This document shows, in pieces, positions 53,060-60,584 of a stretch of 64,000 nucleotides of DNA. Both the position numbers and the translations under genes were made by a program. Below the pieces are notes generated by a model, which searched no databases, had not been told where the DNA came from, and worked only from the letters and a program-made list of their open reading frames with translations. Origin of the DNA: Halopseudomonas pertucinogena (GTDB lineage: Bacteria > Pseudomonadota > Gammaproteobacteria > Pseudomonadales > Pseudomonadaceae). Where the stretch lies: contig NZ_BMNN01000002.1 of assembly GCF_014646575.1 (NCBI RefSeq), positions 1-64,000 of the forward strand. The letters are read 5' to 3'. Each line of letters starts with the position of its first letter. Within the stretch, counting starts at the first letter, position 1.

Positions 53060-53329
53060 ATGAGCGACAACAACAATAACGACGACCGCACCCACGACAG
53101 CCGCCCTGCCCAGCCCCAGCTTCCCTCCCGCCGAGGACTGGGCTTTCGCCAGATGATCGGCACCATCCTGTTCGGCGCTCTGGGCGTTCAGAGCAACAAG
53201 GCCAGAGAGCGTGACTTCGGCGAGGGCAAGGCAAGCGACTTCATCTTCTTCGGCGTCGGCTTCATGCTGGTATTCACGCTGGTCATTATCGGCGTGGTGA
53301 AGCTGGTACTGCATTTCGCAGGGCGTTAG
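53060..53329 (+). CDS. DUF2970 family membrane protein
   Basis: This 89-residue protein has a polar, Asn/Asp-rich N-terminus (MSDNNNNDDRTHDS), then the DUF2970 signature FGALGVQSNKARERDF, and one C-terminal membrane helix (about 62-84, FGVGFMLVFTLVIIGVVKLVL). GAGGAG precedes the ATG. It is the third gene of the metH-MATE unit. Function unknown in the family. Confidence 0.85.
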   Translation: MSDNNNNDDRTHDSRPAQPQLPSRRGLGFRQMIGTILFGALGVQSNKARERDFGEGKASDFIFFGVGFMLVFTLVIIGVVKLVLHFAGR

Positions 53330-53412
53330 AATGCCCAGTCACCGGGGTCGAAAGCGCACCCCGGGCGGCAGACAGAAGGAATGCAGTGGAGAAGTACGGA
53401 CGCTGCGGCGTG

Positions 53413-53532
53413 CTAGTGCTGGCTGACCCAGACCACCGCCGCGATCACTGCGATAAGTATCAGGGCGACGGCGGCGAAGGCATCCAGACCGCTGTTATGG
53501 TCACCGCCTCTATGGGTTTCATGATCCTGCAT
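53413..53532 (-). CDS. small single-helix membrane protein (39 residues)
   Basis: This ORF encodes 39 residues: a short polar, His-rich head (MQDHETHRGGDHNSG) and one membrane helix of about 20 residues (AFAAVALILIAVIAAVVWVS) ending SQH. The ATG at 53532 has AGAGGA 8 nt upstream on the minus strand. The longer frame to 53622 adds 30 residues of unlikely sequence. It is divergent from cysI and convergent with the DUF2970 gene. I do not recognise a family. A real small protein is likely from the ribosome site and the clean helix. Confidence 0.6.
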   Translation of the reverse strand: MQDHETHRGGDHNSGLDAFAAVALILIAVIAAVVWVSQH

Positions 53533-53634
53533 GGTGCGATTCCTCTTTTTATTTGAATTGGAATGATCGGCACCTACAGTCAAGACCAGTCCCGCAGAAT
53601 GCGCAAATTCGATCAGTGACATCTGATTGAGGCA

Positions 53635-53669
53635 TAAGCATATACATAAACATTCCTTTTAAGCATATA
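53635..53669 (+). promoter_or_regulatory. AT-rich direct repeat upstream of cysI (candidate CysB region)
   Basis: Two copies of TAAGCATATA (53635-53644 and 53660-53669) are spaced 25 bp apart in an AT-rich patch about 90-125 bp before cysI. A possible -10 GATATT follows at 53678. CysB, the LysR-type activator of cys genes, binds AT-rich sites in such positions and its promoters lack a good -35. The assignment is inference. Confidence 0.35.
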
Positions 53670-53758
53670 GAAAAGCTGATATTGTCTGCCCGCCTCCGGA
53701 GCCAGCCGGGTTGAACTACCGTTAGCCACGGGCTCAAGCCCATCCAACAGGTTGCAGA

Positions 53759-55417
53759 ATGTATATTTACGACGAGTATGACCAACGTATCGTAGAGGAC
53801 CGCGCCAGACAGTTCCGCGATCAGGTACGCCGCTATCTCGCCGGCGAGCTTTCCGAAACCGAATTCCTGCCGCTGCGCCTGCAGAACGGCCTGTACGTCC
53901 AGCGCTACGCCCCCATGCTGCGCATCGCCGTCCCCTATGGCGTGCTGTCGTCCGAGCGGCTGCGCAAGCTGGCCTACATCACCCGTCGCTACGACAAGGG
54001 CTACGCGCACATCACCACGCGCCAGAATATCCAGCTGAACTGGCCGAACCTGGAAGACGTGCCCGACATTCTGGAAGAGCTGGCCAAGGTCCAGATGCAC
54101 GCCATCCAGACCAGCGGCAACTGTATCCGCAATACCACGACGGACCAGTTCGCCGGTGTCGCGGCTGACGAGATCATCGATCCGCGCCCCTGGTGCGAGA
54201 TCGTCCGTCAATGGTCCACGTTCCATCCGGAATTCGCCTACCTGCCGCGCAAGTTCAAGATTGCCATCAACGGCGCGAAGGAAGACCGTGCCGCCATCGG
54301 CGTGCATGATATCGGCCTCAATGCGGTGCGCAACGACGCCGGCGAGCTGGGCTTTCAGGTCCTGGTGGGCGGCGGCCTGGGCCGTACCCCCATGGTCGGT
54401 GCGGAAATCCGTTCATTCCTGCCCTGGAAGGACCTGCTCACCTACCTGGAGGCCATCCTGCGTGTGTACAACCGCTATGGCCGCCGCGACAACAAGTTCA
54501 AGGCGCGGATCAAGATCCTGGTCAAGGCCCTGAGCCCCGAAGTGTTCGCCGAGAAGGTGGAAGCCGAATGGGAAAACTTCCGCGACACAGGCGTCACCCT
54601 GACCGAGGAAGAGCTGCAGCGCGTGAGCAAGTACTTCGTCAGCCCCGAGCTGGTCAGCTACGAGGGCGATGACGCCGGCTATCTGGACAAGCGCGGCAGT
54701 GACAAGGCGTTTGCCAACTGGGCCAGCCGCAACGTCCACCCGCACCGCGCACCCGGTTACGCTGCCGTGACCCTGTCGCTCAAGCCCAACGCCGTGGCGC
54801 CGGGTGACATCACCGCCGATCAGCTGGAAGCGGCCGCCGACCTGGCCGAACAGTACAGCCTGGGCGAGATTCGCTCCACCCACTATCAGAACCTGGTGTT
54901 GCCCTACGTTCAGCAGAAGGACCTGTTCGAGCTGTGGCACAAGTGCCGTGAGACAGGCTTTGCGACGCCGAACATCGGCCTGCTCACCGACATGATCTGC
55001 TGCCCGGGCGGCGACTTCTGCTCCCTGGCCAACGCCAAGTCGATTCCGATCGCCGATGCCATCCATCAGCAGTTCGACAACCTCGACTACCTGTATGACA
55101 TCGGTGAACTGGAGCTGAACATTTCCGGCTGCATGAACGCCTGCGGTCACCACCACATCGGCCATATCGGCATTCTCGGTGTGGACAAGAAAGGCGAGGA
55201 GTTCTATCAGGTGTCCCTGGGCGGCAAATCCGGCCGCGACTCGGCCATCGGCAAGATCCTCGGCCCGTCCTTCGCCGCCGATCAGATGCCCATCGTCGTT
55301 CAGCGGCTGATCGATGTATATGTGGAAAACCGCACCCCGGAAGAGCGCTTCATCGACACCTACGAGCGCATCGGCATGGCCCCGTACAAGGAGCGAGTGT
55401 ATGCGGCAGATAATTAA
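53759..55417 (+). CDS. cysI: sulfite/nitrite reductase hemoprotein (sulfite reductase CysI type)
   Basis: This 552-residue siroheme/[4Fe-4S] reductase reduces sulfite to sulfide with six electrons in sulfur assimilation. It has the ferredoxin-like half-domains near the N-terminus (MLRIAVPYGVLSSERL) and middle, TTRQNIQLNWP for siroheme contacts, and the cluster ligands C-X5-C (C415, C421) and C-X3-C (C458, C462) in CCPGGDFCSLA and SGCMNACGHHH. The DUF934 gene overlaps its end by 17 nt, the usual Pseudomonas pair. An assimilatory nitrite reductase is less likely given that partner. Confidence 0.94.
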   Translation: MYIYDEYDQRIVEDRARQFRDQVRRYLAGELSETEFLPLRLQNGLYVQRYAPMLRIAVPYGVLSSERLRKLAYITRRYDKGYAHITTRQNIQLNWPNLEDVPDILEELAKVQMHAIQTSGNCIRNTTTDQFAGVAADEIIDPRPWCEIVRQWSTFHPEFAYLPRKFKIAINGAKEDRAAIGVHDIGLNAVRNDAGELGFQVLVGGGLGRTPMVGAEIRSFLPWKDLLTYLEAILRVYNRYGRRDNKFKARIKILVKALSPEVFAEKVEAEWENFRDTGVTLTEEELQRVSKYFVSPELVSYEGDDAGYLDKRGSDKAFANWASRNVHPHRAPGYAAVTLSLKPNAVAPGDITADQLEAAADLAEQYSLGEIRSTHYQNLVLPYVQQKDLFELWHKCRETGFATPNIGLLTDMICCPGGDFCSLANAKSIPIADAIHQQFDNLDYLYDIGELELNISGCMNACGHHHIGHIGILGVDKKGEEFYQVSLGGKSGRDSAIGKILGPSFAADQMPIVVQRLIDVYVENRTPEERFIDTYERIGMAPYKERVYAADN

Positions 55418-55895
55418 GGGCAACGAAGTGGTCCAGGACACCTGGGAGATCCTCCCCAAGGACGCCACCCTGGAACAGCTGACCAATACCGGCGACATCA
55501 TCGTCCCCCTGGCCATGTGGCTGGAACACGCCCACGCCCTTAAGGCCCGCGAGGGCCGCCTGGGCGTGTGGCTCGATGCCGACGAGGAAGCCGAGGTCAT
55601 CGCCGATGACCTTGAGCATTTCGAGGTCATCGCTCTCAACTTCCCGGTGTTCAGCGATGGGCGGAACTACTCCAATGCCCGTCTGCTGCGTGACCGTTAC
55701 AAGTATCAGGGCGAGCTGCGCTCCATCGGTGACGTGCTGCGGGACCAGCTGTTCTTCATGCGCCGCTGCGGCTTCAACGCCTACGCGCTGCGTGAAGACC
55801 ATGACCCGCATGCCGCCCTCGCGAGCCTGAACGATTTCTCCGAGGTCTATCAGGCGGCCACCGATCAGCCGCTGCCGCTGTTCAGGCGGCGCTGA
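55401..55895 (+). CDS. DUF934 protein, sulfite reductase-associated
   Basis: This 164-residue cytosolic protein of the DUF934 family is found next to cysI or cysH in proteobacteria. Recognisable parts are GDIIVPLAMWLEHA, GVWLDADEEAEVIA, ALNFPVFSDGRNYSNARLLRDRY and RRCGFNAYALRE. AAGGAG lies 8 nt before the ATG at 55401, inside cysI, so translation is coupled. It is assumed to help sulfite reduction, perhaps in electron transfer or assembly, but its activity is not established. Confidence 0.88.
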   Translation: MRQIIKGNEVVQDTWEILPKDATLEQLTNTGDIIVPLAMWLEHAHALKAREGRLGVWLDADEEAEVIADDLEHFEVIALNFPVFSDGRNYSNARLLRDRYKYQGELRSIGDVLRDQLFFMRRCGFNAYALREDHDPHAALASLNDFSEVYQAATDQPLPLFRRR

Positions 55896-55905
55896 TCGGA
55901 ACGAG

Positions 55906-55932
55906 AAACCGGACGCCAGGCGTCCGGTTTTT
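55906..55932 (+). terminator. Rho-independent terminator after cysI-DUF934
   Basis: A 12-bp stem AAACCGGACGCC/GGCGTCCGGTTT with a tight turn is followed by TTTTT on the plus strand, 11 nt after the DUF934 stop. It separates this unit from the convergent alkB gene. Confidence 0.85.
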
Positions 55933-55935
55933 GAT

Positions 55936-56589
55936 CTACCGTGCGGTCTTTCTCACGGTCAGATTGATCCGCTGGCTCCCCAGTTGCGGATGGGGCATAT
56001 CCTTCACCGGCAGCACGCCATGAAAGCGCAACCGATCGACGCCGCCCCATACCACCACATCGCCATGATTGAGCACCGTTCTCGCCGTCCTGTCTGAGCG
56101 CTTGTAGCCGCCAAAGAGGAAGGTGGCAGACATGCCGAGGGATACGGAAACGATGGGGGCCGCCAGATCGCTCTCATCCCGGTCCTGATGCAGACCGAGC
56201 CTGGCGCCCGGCAGGTAGCGGTTGATCAGACAGGTATCGGGATGGAAATCGCTGAAGCCGGCCGCCTCCGCAGCGCGCTGGGCCAGCTCGCGCAGGCAAC
56301 CGGGCATCGACGGCCAGGGCTGGCCGGTGGCGGGGTCTATCGCGCTGTAGCGGTAGCCGTATTCAGCGGAAATCCAGCCCACCTCTCCGCAGGTGGTCGT
56401 CTGGACGGACATGCGCCGTCCACCCCGGGTACTCATCTTTCGAAAGGGCGACTGCTGCTGAATGGCTTCGATTGCGGGCAGCAGCTCGTCCAGCCAGGGC
56501 CTGGCGAAGCCCGGCAGGATGAATGCCTGCTCGCCCATGGCAATCCGCTGGCCTGGCTGGTCCTCGTTGAACAGATCGAGGGTGCCCAT
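55936..56589 (-). CDS. alkB: AlkB-like alpha-ketoglutarate-dependent dioxygenase
   Basis: This 217-residue Fe(II)/2-oxoglutarate oxygenase removes methyl groups from alkylated bases in DNA or RNA. Iron ligands are H134 and D136 (LGLHQDRDE) and H190 (RLRFHGVLP). R207 in SQRINL and R213 in TVRK bind 2-oxoglutarate. The nucleotide-recognition lid contains SPFRKMSTRGGRRMSVQTT. Length matches AlkB. It lies 6 nt after sohB on the same strand, so sohB-alkB are probably one transcript. Confidence 0.93.
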   Translation of the reverse strand: MGTLDLFNEDQPGQRIAMGEQAFILPGFARPWLDELLPAIEAIQQQSPFRKMSTRGGRRMSVQTTTCGEVGWISAEYGYRYSAIDPATGQPWPSMPGCLRELAQRAAEAAGFSDFHPDTCLINRYLPGARLGLHQDRDESDLAAPIVSVSLGMSATFLFGGYKRSDRTARTVLNHGDVVVWGGVDRLRFHGVLPVKDMPHPQLGSQRINLTVRKTAR

Positions 56590-56595
56590 GATCTC

Positions 56596-57615
56596 TTACC
56601 AGAAGCGCTGGTTGTGAAAGCGCGACACCCACGTGAGCAGAAGCTGATCCAGCGCGGCGGAGGCGGTTGAGCTCAGTCGGTCCTGCAGCTTCTTCGGGCG
56701 GTGGAAGTGCACTTCGAAGACGTCGGCCTGGCGGGTGCGGTGGCTGATGTATTCATCGCTGGTCTTCAGCTCGTCCGCCAGGGCCATGGCAAGCGCCTCA
56801 CTGCCGAACCAGACCTCGCCGGTGGCCACCCGGTCGATATCCAGCACCGGGCGATAACGGGAGACGAACTCCTTGAACAGGCGGTGGATATTCTCCAGGT
56901 CCTCCTGAAACTTCTCCCGCCCCTTCTCGGTATTCTCGCCGAACAGGGTGAGCGTGCGCTTGTATTCGCCGGCAGTCAGCATTTCATAATCGACATCGTG
57001 TTTCTTCAGTACCCGGTGGAAGTTCGGCAGCTGCGCCACCACGCCGATCGAGCCGAGCATCGCAAAGGGCGCCGCCAGTATCCGGTCGGCGATGCACGCC
57101 ATCATGTATCCACCGCTGGCGGCAACCTTGTCGACACAGACCGTCAGCGGCACACCCGCTTCGCGGATCCGGGCCAGCTGCGAGGCAGCCAGGCCGTAGG
57201 CGTGTACCATGCCGCCTCCGCTTTCCAGCTTGACCACGATCTCGTCCTTCGGCGTCGCCAGCTCGAGTACTGCGGTGACTTCATGGCGCAGGCTTTCCAG
57301 CGCACTGGCCTTGATGTCGCCGTGGAAATTGAGAACAAACACCTTGTCGCGATCGGCGCCGCCCTTGTTGCGCGCCCTGGCTTCCTGCTTGCGGGTACGC
57401 TGGAGCGCCTTGAGCGCGGGCTTGTCCAGCACCGCATGGCCCAGGCGATCCGACATGCGTGCCAGCTGATCATTCAGTCGGGTCACCTGAAGAATGCCTT
57501 CGCCCTTGCGCTGGCGGGCCTTCAGCGAAGCGACCGCAGCCACCAGGATCAGCAGCCCTGCCAGCGCAGTAAAAACCTTTGCCGCAAACATTCCGTACTC
57601 TGCAAGCCAGCTCAC
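56596..57615 (-). CDS. sohB: SohB-type membrane serine protease (S49 family)
   Basis: This 339-residue S49 protease has an N-terminal membrane helix (about 8-28, MFAAKVFTALAGLLILVAAV), a charged linker, then the catalytic domain: FVLNFHGDIKASALESLRHE, LESGGGMVHAYGLAASQL, DKVAASGGYMMACIADRI with the nucleophile Ser, and AGEYKRTLTLFGENTEKGREKF with the general-base Lys. I chose the GTG at 57615 because AGGAG lies 6 nt before it and the product MSWLAEYGMFAAK lines up with SohB of Escherichia coli. An ATG at 57639 would be eight codons longer. It is divergent from the SCP2 gene. Confidence 0.91.
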   Translation of the reverse strand: MSWLAEYGMFAAKVFTALAGLLILVAAVASLKARQRKGEGILQVTRLNDQLARMSDRLGHAVLDKPALKALQRTRKQEARARNKGGADRDKVFVLNFHGDIKASALESLRHEVTAVLELATPKDEIVVKLESGGGMVHAYGLAASQLARIREAGVPLTVCVDKVAASGGYMMACIADRILAAPFAMLGSIGVVAQLPNFHRVLKKHDVDYEMLTAGEYKRTLTLFGENTEKGREKFQEDLENIHRLFKEFVSRYRPVLDIDRVATGEVWFGSEALAMALADELKTSDEYISHRTRQADVFEVHFHRPKKLQDRLSSTASAALDQLLLTWVSRFHNQRFW

Positions 57616-57696
57616 ACATATCTCCTGAATCAGTTTCATCGGTGCCAAGCATACCCCAACCCGCCACCGCTGATGACAGCGGCTTTCAGGCGAATT

Positions 57697-57746
57697 CAAA
57701 CGGTCGTATGATTTTTGTTGACAGGCCTCGCTGCCCGCCCTACCCT
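57697..57746 (+). promoter_or_regulatory. SCP2-gene promoter with candidate PsrA operator
   Basis: The box CAAACGGTCGTATG (57697-57710) is followed by -35 TTGACA (57718-57723), a 17-bp spacer and a weak -10 TACCCT (57741-57746). The box matches the one at the fadBA promoter (CAAACG-N2-CGTATG) and fits the PsrA consensus with one mismatch. It lies just before the -35, in the gap between sohB and the SCP2 gene, so it could affect either. Confidence 0.45.
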
Positions 57747-57818
57747 CTGTCGAGCTGCACTTTCTTGCATTGCAACGCCCGGCGTTGCCCGACGAAACAT
57801 CCGATAAAGGAAGAATCC

Positions 57819-58133
57819 ATGACTACCGTTGCTGAAATCATCAAAAACATGGAAGGCAAGTTCAACCCGGCCGCCGCTGCTGGCCTGGATCTGGTTTTTC
57901 AATTCAACATCGAGGATGATTCCAACTTCTACACCGTGATCAAGGACGGCACCTGCACGGTCAGTGAAGGCGACGCCGAAGACCCGAACGTCACCCTGAT
58001 CATGGACTCCGAAACCCTGAATGGTGTCATCTCCGGTGAGACCGACGGCATGCAGGCGTTCATGGGCGGCAAGCTGCGTGCCGAGGGCGACATGATGCTG
58101 GCGCTGAAACTGGGCGAACTCTTCCCGGTCTGA
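57819..58133 (+). CDS. SCP2 sterol-binding domain protein
   Basis: This 104-residue protein is a single SCP2 domain, a lipid or acyl-CoA-binding fold. Marks are GLDLVFQFNIED, YTVIKDGTCTV, DPNVTLIMDSETL and the C-terminal GGKLRAEGDMMLALKLGELF. AAGGAAG precedes the ATG at 57819. It ends in a strong terminator and is followed by an SDR gene. The ligand is unknown; fatty acyl-CoA is the usual proposal in bacteria. Confidence 0.92.
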   Translation: MTTVAEIIKNMEGKFNPAAAAGLDLVFQFNIEDDSNFYTVIKDGTCTVSEGDAEDPNVTLIMDSETLNGVISGETDGMQAFMGGKLRAEGDMMLALKLGELFPV

Positions 58134-58149
58134 TCCGCAGCGACAATGA

Positions 58150-58177
58150 AACCGGAGGCCCGCCTCCGGTTTTTTTA
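58150..58177 (+). terminator. Rho-independent terminator after the SCP2 gene
   Basis: A 9-bp AACCGGAGG/CCTCCGGTT stem with CCCG loop is followed by a run of T, 16 nt after the stop codon. Confidence 0.9.
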
Positions 58178-58281
58178 TGCCTCGCCAACACGGTTTCTGA
58201 TAAACCGCCGTTCAGGTTGGCTCGGCCCCCACCCTCCAGTACATTGACCCGCGATCAGCCATCCACACAAGGACAATACCG

Positions 58282-59049
58282 ATGCAAAAAACCCAACTGT
58301 TCGATCTCGACGGAAAAGTCGCTCTGGTAACCGGCGCCAGCCGCGGTATCGGCGAAGCGATCGCCAGACTGTTGGCCCAGCAGGGCGCACATGTGATCGT
58401 CAGCAGCCGCAAGATCGAGGGCTGCCAGGAAGTGGCCGACGGCATTGTCGCCGCCGGCGGCAAGGCCAGCGCAATGGCCTGCCACATCGGGGAAATGGAA
58501 CAGATCACCGCGACCATCGAGGCTATCCGCAGCCAGTTCGGCAAACTGGACATTCTGGTCAACAACGCGGCTACCAACCCCTACTTCGGCAACGTGCTGG
58601 ATACCGACCTGACGGCCTTCCAGAAGACCGTTGACGTGAACATCCGCGGCTACTTCTTCATGTCCGTCGAGGCCGGCAAGCTGATGCGGGAGAACGGTGG
58701 CGGCGCGATTCTCAACGTGGCTTCGGTGAACGGTCTGGTTCCGGGACTGATGCAGGGCATCTACTCGATCACCAAGGCGGCGGTCATCAACATGACCAAG
58801 GTGTTCGCCAAGGAATGCGCGCAGTTCGGCATTCGCTGCAACGCGTTGCTGCCAGGCCTGACCGACACCAAATTCGCCTCTGCCCTGGTGAAGAATGACA
58901 GCATCCTGAAGCCGGCGCTGCAGCGCATTCCGATGGCGCGCCCGGCCGACCCGACCGAAATGGCCGGTACCGTGCTCTATCTGGTGAGTGATGCGTCCAG
59001 CTATACCACCGGCGCGGCCATCAACGTTGACGGCGGCATGCTGTCCTGA
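58282..59049 (+). CDS. short-chain dehydrogenase/reductase
   Basis: This 255-residue classical SDR has the TGASRGIGEAIA cofactor motif, NNAATNPYFG, the catalytic Ser in LNVASVNGLVPG, and the YSITKAA Tyr/Lys pair. The last residues INVDGGMLS are usual for the FabG-like group. SSRK after the second strand (Arg) suggests NADP(H). It sits with the SCP2 gene and sohB in the order I recall from Pseudomonas aeruginosa. The substrate is unknown. Confidence 0.9.
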   Translation: MQKTQLFDLDGKVALVTGASRGIGEAIARLLAQQGAHVIVSSRKIEGCQEVADGIVAAGGKASAMACHIGEMEQITATIEAIRSQFGKLDILVNNAATNPYFGNVLDTDLTAFQKTVDVNIRGYFFMSVEAGKLMRENGGGAILNVASVNGLVPGLMQGIYSITKAAVINMTKVFAKECAQFGIRCNALLPGLTDTKFASALVKNDSILKPALQRIPMARPADPTEMAGTVLYLVSDASSYTTGAAINVDGGMLS

Positions 59050-59057
59050 CGCCGCAG

Positions 59058-59082
59058 GCGGGCCCCGTCAACCGGGGCCCGC
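59058..59082. terminator. Hairpin between convergent SDR and membrane protein genes
   Basis: A 10-bp GCGGGCCCCG/CGGGGCCCGC stem with a 5-nt loop lies between the two stop codons. No T tract follows, so it is only a possible terminator. Confidence 0.35.
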
Positions 59083-59729
59083 TATTCCAGCCCCTTAATC
59101 GCATCCAGGGCCTGGGTGTTCATTGCCACCGGCGAGAGGCCTGTCGCACCGATTTCAACCGAGTAGCGGGCGCCATCGGCGATCGGCATGAAGCGGATGG
59201 CGAAGGCATCGGCATACAACCAGCCCGGGTCGAACCGGTCCAGCCAGTACCACAGGTCCCGCCAGGCCGGCGTACCGTGCAGCGACGGGGCGAGCGCAGC
59301 GTCCATCTCCCGTTGCTGCTCCAGGGTCAGATAGCGCCCGGTCAGGCCGTTGAGCCGGTAGCCGTCCTCCAGCCCCAGCATATGTGGCAGACCACGCCAG
59401 CGCAGCACCTGGACATCCAGCTCCCATAGCTGCCCCTGTAACGGCAGATGCTGCGTATCGCCGGCCTCGTCCACCTTCACCTCGTAGTGCTGATGGCTGA
59501 TGCCCCTGAATTCCAGGGTCGCGATTCGCTCGCCATCGGTGATCGTCCGGAACTGCGCCAGCTCCCAGGCGACAGCCCCGATCACCACGCATACCCCGAG
59601 CAGTGCGAGCAGTGCGCACCCCTTCAGCCAGCCGAGCAGCCATTCCAGGCGCCAGCCGGCACGCCATACGAGGTACAGGAGCAGCAGCGCGAGGCACCCG
59701 ACCAGCAGCGCAAGACCGATGTATTGCAT
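59082..59729 (-). CDS. conserved hypothetical membrane protein upstream operon partner of nudC
   Basis: This 215-residue protein has two N-terminal membrane helices (about 3-22 and 33-55, LLVGCLALLLLYLVW and GCALLALLGVCVVIGAVAW) and a soluble domain of about 155 residues that should face the periplasm. The soluble part contains GLPHMLGLEDGYRLNGLTGRYL in two segments and RFMPIADGARYSVEIGATGLSP. It follows nudC by 18 nt on the same strand. I know such a gene next to nudC in Pseudomonas but no function. Confidence 0.82.
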   Translation of the reverse strand: MQYIGLALLVGCLALLLLYLVWRAGWRLEWLLGWLKGCALLALLGVCVVIGAVAWELAQFRTITDGERIATLEFRGISHQHYEVKVDEAGDTQHLPLQGQLWELDVQVLRWRGLPHMLGLEDGYRLNGLTGRYLTLEQQREMDAALAPSLHGTPAWRDLWYWLDRFDPGWLYADAFAIRFMPIADGARYSVEIGATGLSPVAMNTQALDAIKGLE

Positions 59730-59747
59730 GTACTCTCCTTGTAATTG

Positions 59748-60581
59748 TCAGGCGGGAACCGGAGGCTCCGGCTGCCCGGCCAGCCTGGCCAGGTAACAGT
59801 CAATCAACCAGCGTGAGATGGTGCCCTGGGGCGGGATGGCCGGCAGGCTGTCCACATGCCACCAGCGGGCCTCTTCGATCTCTCCGGGCTGGGGAACGAT
59901 CTCGCCGGAGACATAGCGTGCGTGAAAGCCCAGCATGAGAGAGTTCGGAAAGGGCCAGTTCTGGCTGCCGAGGTATTCCAGGTCATCGACCTCGATATTG
60001 ACCTCCTCCATGACCTCCCGACGCAACGCTTCCTCGGCCGACTCGCCGGGCTCGATGAACCCGGCCAGGGTACTGAAGAAGCCGGCTCGGAAGTTCGCCG
60101 AACGGGCCAGCAGCACCTCCTCGCCCCGGGTGATGAGAACGATGATGCATGGCGCCAGCTTGGGATACTGCCGGTTGCCGCAGCTACCGCACTCCATGGC
60201 CCGCTCGTCATTGCGGATCGCCGTGGGCTCACCGCACCGGCCGCAGTAACGGTGGGTCTCATACCAGATATCGAGCTGCTGGGCGACGCCCAGCAGGCGA
60301 AAGGTGGAATCATCGACATTCCCCATCAGGCCCCGCAGGCCATGCCAGGAGAGGCCCGGCAGGTCGATCTGCTCCCGCACCCGCACCAGCCGACAGGGCC
60401 GGTCATCGACCAGCCCCAGGGTCATCTGATATTCCGCATCGCCAAGATAGCGAGCCATGTCCGGATCGTGCAGCAGGTTACCCTGATACATGGCGAAGGA
60501 TTGCTCATGGCGAATCAACACCCAGCCATCCGACGCGCTCTCGGCAGAGATGGACGTGACGAACCGGGTGAATTTCTGCAT
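59748..60581 (-). CDS. nudC: NAD(+) diphosphatase / NAD-capped RNA hydrolase
   Basis: This 277-residue Nudix enzyme removes NAD caps from RNA and splits NADH to NMNH and AMP. A four-cysteine zinc site (YCGRCGEP with ECGSCGNRQYP, about residues 113-136) precedes the Nudix box in GFIEPGESAEEALRREVMEE (about 175-197). The NudC signature reads SQNWPFPNSLMLGF, with Asn instead of the usual Pro in SQPWPFPxS. Length is normal. It lies 3 nt after fimL and 18 nt before a membrane protein gene on the same strand. Confidence 0.94.
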   Translation of the reverse strand: MQKFTRFVTSISAESASDGWVLIRHEQSFAMYQGNLLHDPDMARYLGDAEYQMTLGLVDDRPCRLVRVREQIDLPGLSWHGLRGLMGNVDDSTFRLLGVAQQLDIWYETHRYCGRCGEPTAIRNDERAMECGSCGNRQYPKLAPCIIVLITRGEEVLLARSANFRAGFFSTLAGFIEPGESAEEALRREVMEEVNIEVDDLEYLGSQNWPFPNSLMLGFHARYVSGEIVPQPGEIEEARWWHVDSLPAIPPQGTISRWLIDCYLARLAGQPEPPVPA

Positions 60582-60584
60582 GGG

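Noticed and set aside
47740..57709. A 13-mer (CAAACGGTCGTAT) shared by repeat copy 2 and the SCP2 promoter
   Set aside because: Many 13-base matches are expected by chance in 64 kb, and the site in the repeat spans the junction of arm and hairpin, so I do not call it an operator.
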